Assembly (NCBI RefSeq): GCF_900078705.1
Contig: NZ_FKIF01000006.1
Span: forward strand, 1,054,001-1,118,000
Length of the DNA: 64,000 bases
Direction: 5' to 3'
Origin: Bordetella ansorpii
GTDB taxonomy: Bacteria; Pseudomonadota; Gammaproteobacteria; Burkholderiales; Burkholderiaceae_B
The position numbers and the translations under genes were made by a program. Below, in pieces: positions 63,735 through 64,000 of this stretch. Below the pieces are notes generated by a model. That model made no database searches. It saw only the letters and a list, made by a program, of their open reading frames with translations, and had not been told where the DNA came from. Within the stretch, counting starts at the first letter, position 1. Every line of letters starts with the position of its first letter.

Positions 63735-64000
<266 letters not shown>

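Overview
The window looks like a high-GC betaproteobacterial chromosome, most likely Alcaligenaceae (Bordetella/Achromobacter type). The basis is strong GC codon bias, the conserved run atpBEFHAGDC - hemE - priA - rep at the right end, CoA-thioester catabolic genes, and protein sequences I recognise as betaproteobacterial. No database was searched.

Positions 1-17.6 kb hold a phage-tail locus. A leftward operon encodes lambda-type tail proteins in the order V, G/GT (with a -1 frameshift site), H, M, [tail fibre, coiled-coil protein], L, K, lipoprotein, I, decayed J'/K' remnants, lipoprotein, I, J, followed by an endolysin cut by the window edge. Upstream lie two small regulatory-looking genes and a divergent LexA/CI-type self-cleaving repressor. 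The repressor gene is flanked by identical 18-bp operators in inverted orientation, each lying in a consensus-like promoter. No capsid, portal, terminase or integrase gene lies between the repressor and the tail genes. This resembles an SOS-inducible F-type tailocin (flexible phage-tail-like bacteriocin), although sequence left of position 1 is unseen. Hairpins with T-tracts precede V, L, both I genes and J, and three in tandem lie between the Q-like gene and V, which suggests antitermination control.

Positions 17.7-28.8 kb hold a SpeE-like gene and then a low-oxygen/stress island. It contains a PHA synthase, a PhaB-like reductase, four universal stress protein genes (one broken), a 4Fe-4S FNR-type regulator, a P-type ATPase remnant, a zinc alcohol dehydrogenase, Hsp20, a BON protein and an SPW protein. 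Five palindromes of the form TTGAY-N4-RTCAA sit in its promoters, so the local FNR probably controls the island. A tRNA-Arg(CCG) gene follows.

Positions 29.6-42 kb hold a di-haem cytochrome c, a TonB siderophore receptor, a CoA-thioester catabolism cluster (3-hydroxyacyl-CoA dehydrogenase, CoA-transferase, acyl-CoA dehydrogenase, TetR regulator, nitronate monooxygenase-like protein, two enoyl-CoA hydratases) and nnrD. Positions 42.2-42.9 kb carry a small-protein gene with paired promoter dyads. Its 3' region has a roughly 14-nt periodic GCAGT repeat and ends in a very strong terminator, so it may be a structured or dual-function RNA.

Positions 42.9-50.6 kb hold a four-gene overlapping cluster (glycosyltransferase, methyltransferase, PIG-L deacetylase, acyl-CoA dehydrogenase-like), membrane proteins, an AstE-like deacylase, an alpha/beta hydrolase lacking its nucleophile serine, and an M20 peptidase. 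Positions 50.6-64 kb are housekeeping: rep, priA, hemE, a Fis-HTH protein with a degenerate receiver, and the ATP synthase operon, with atpB cut by the window edge.
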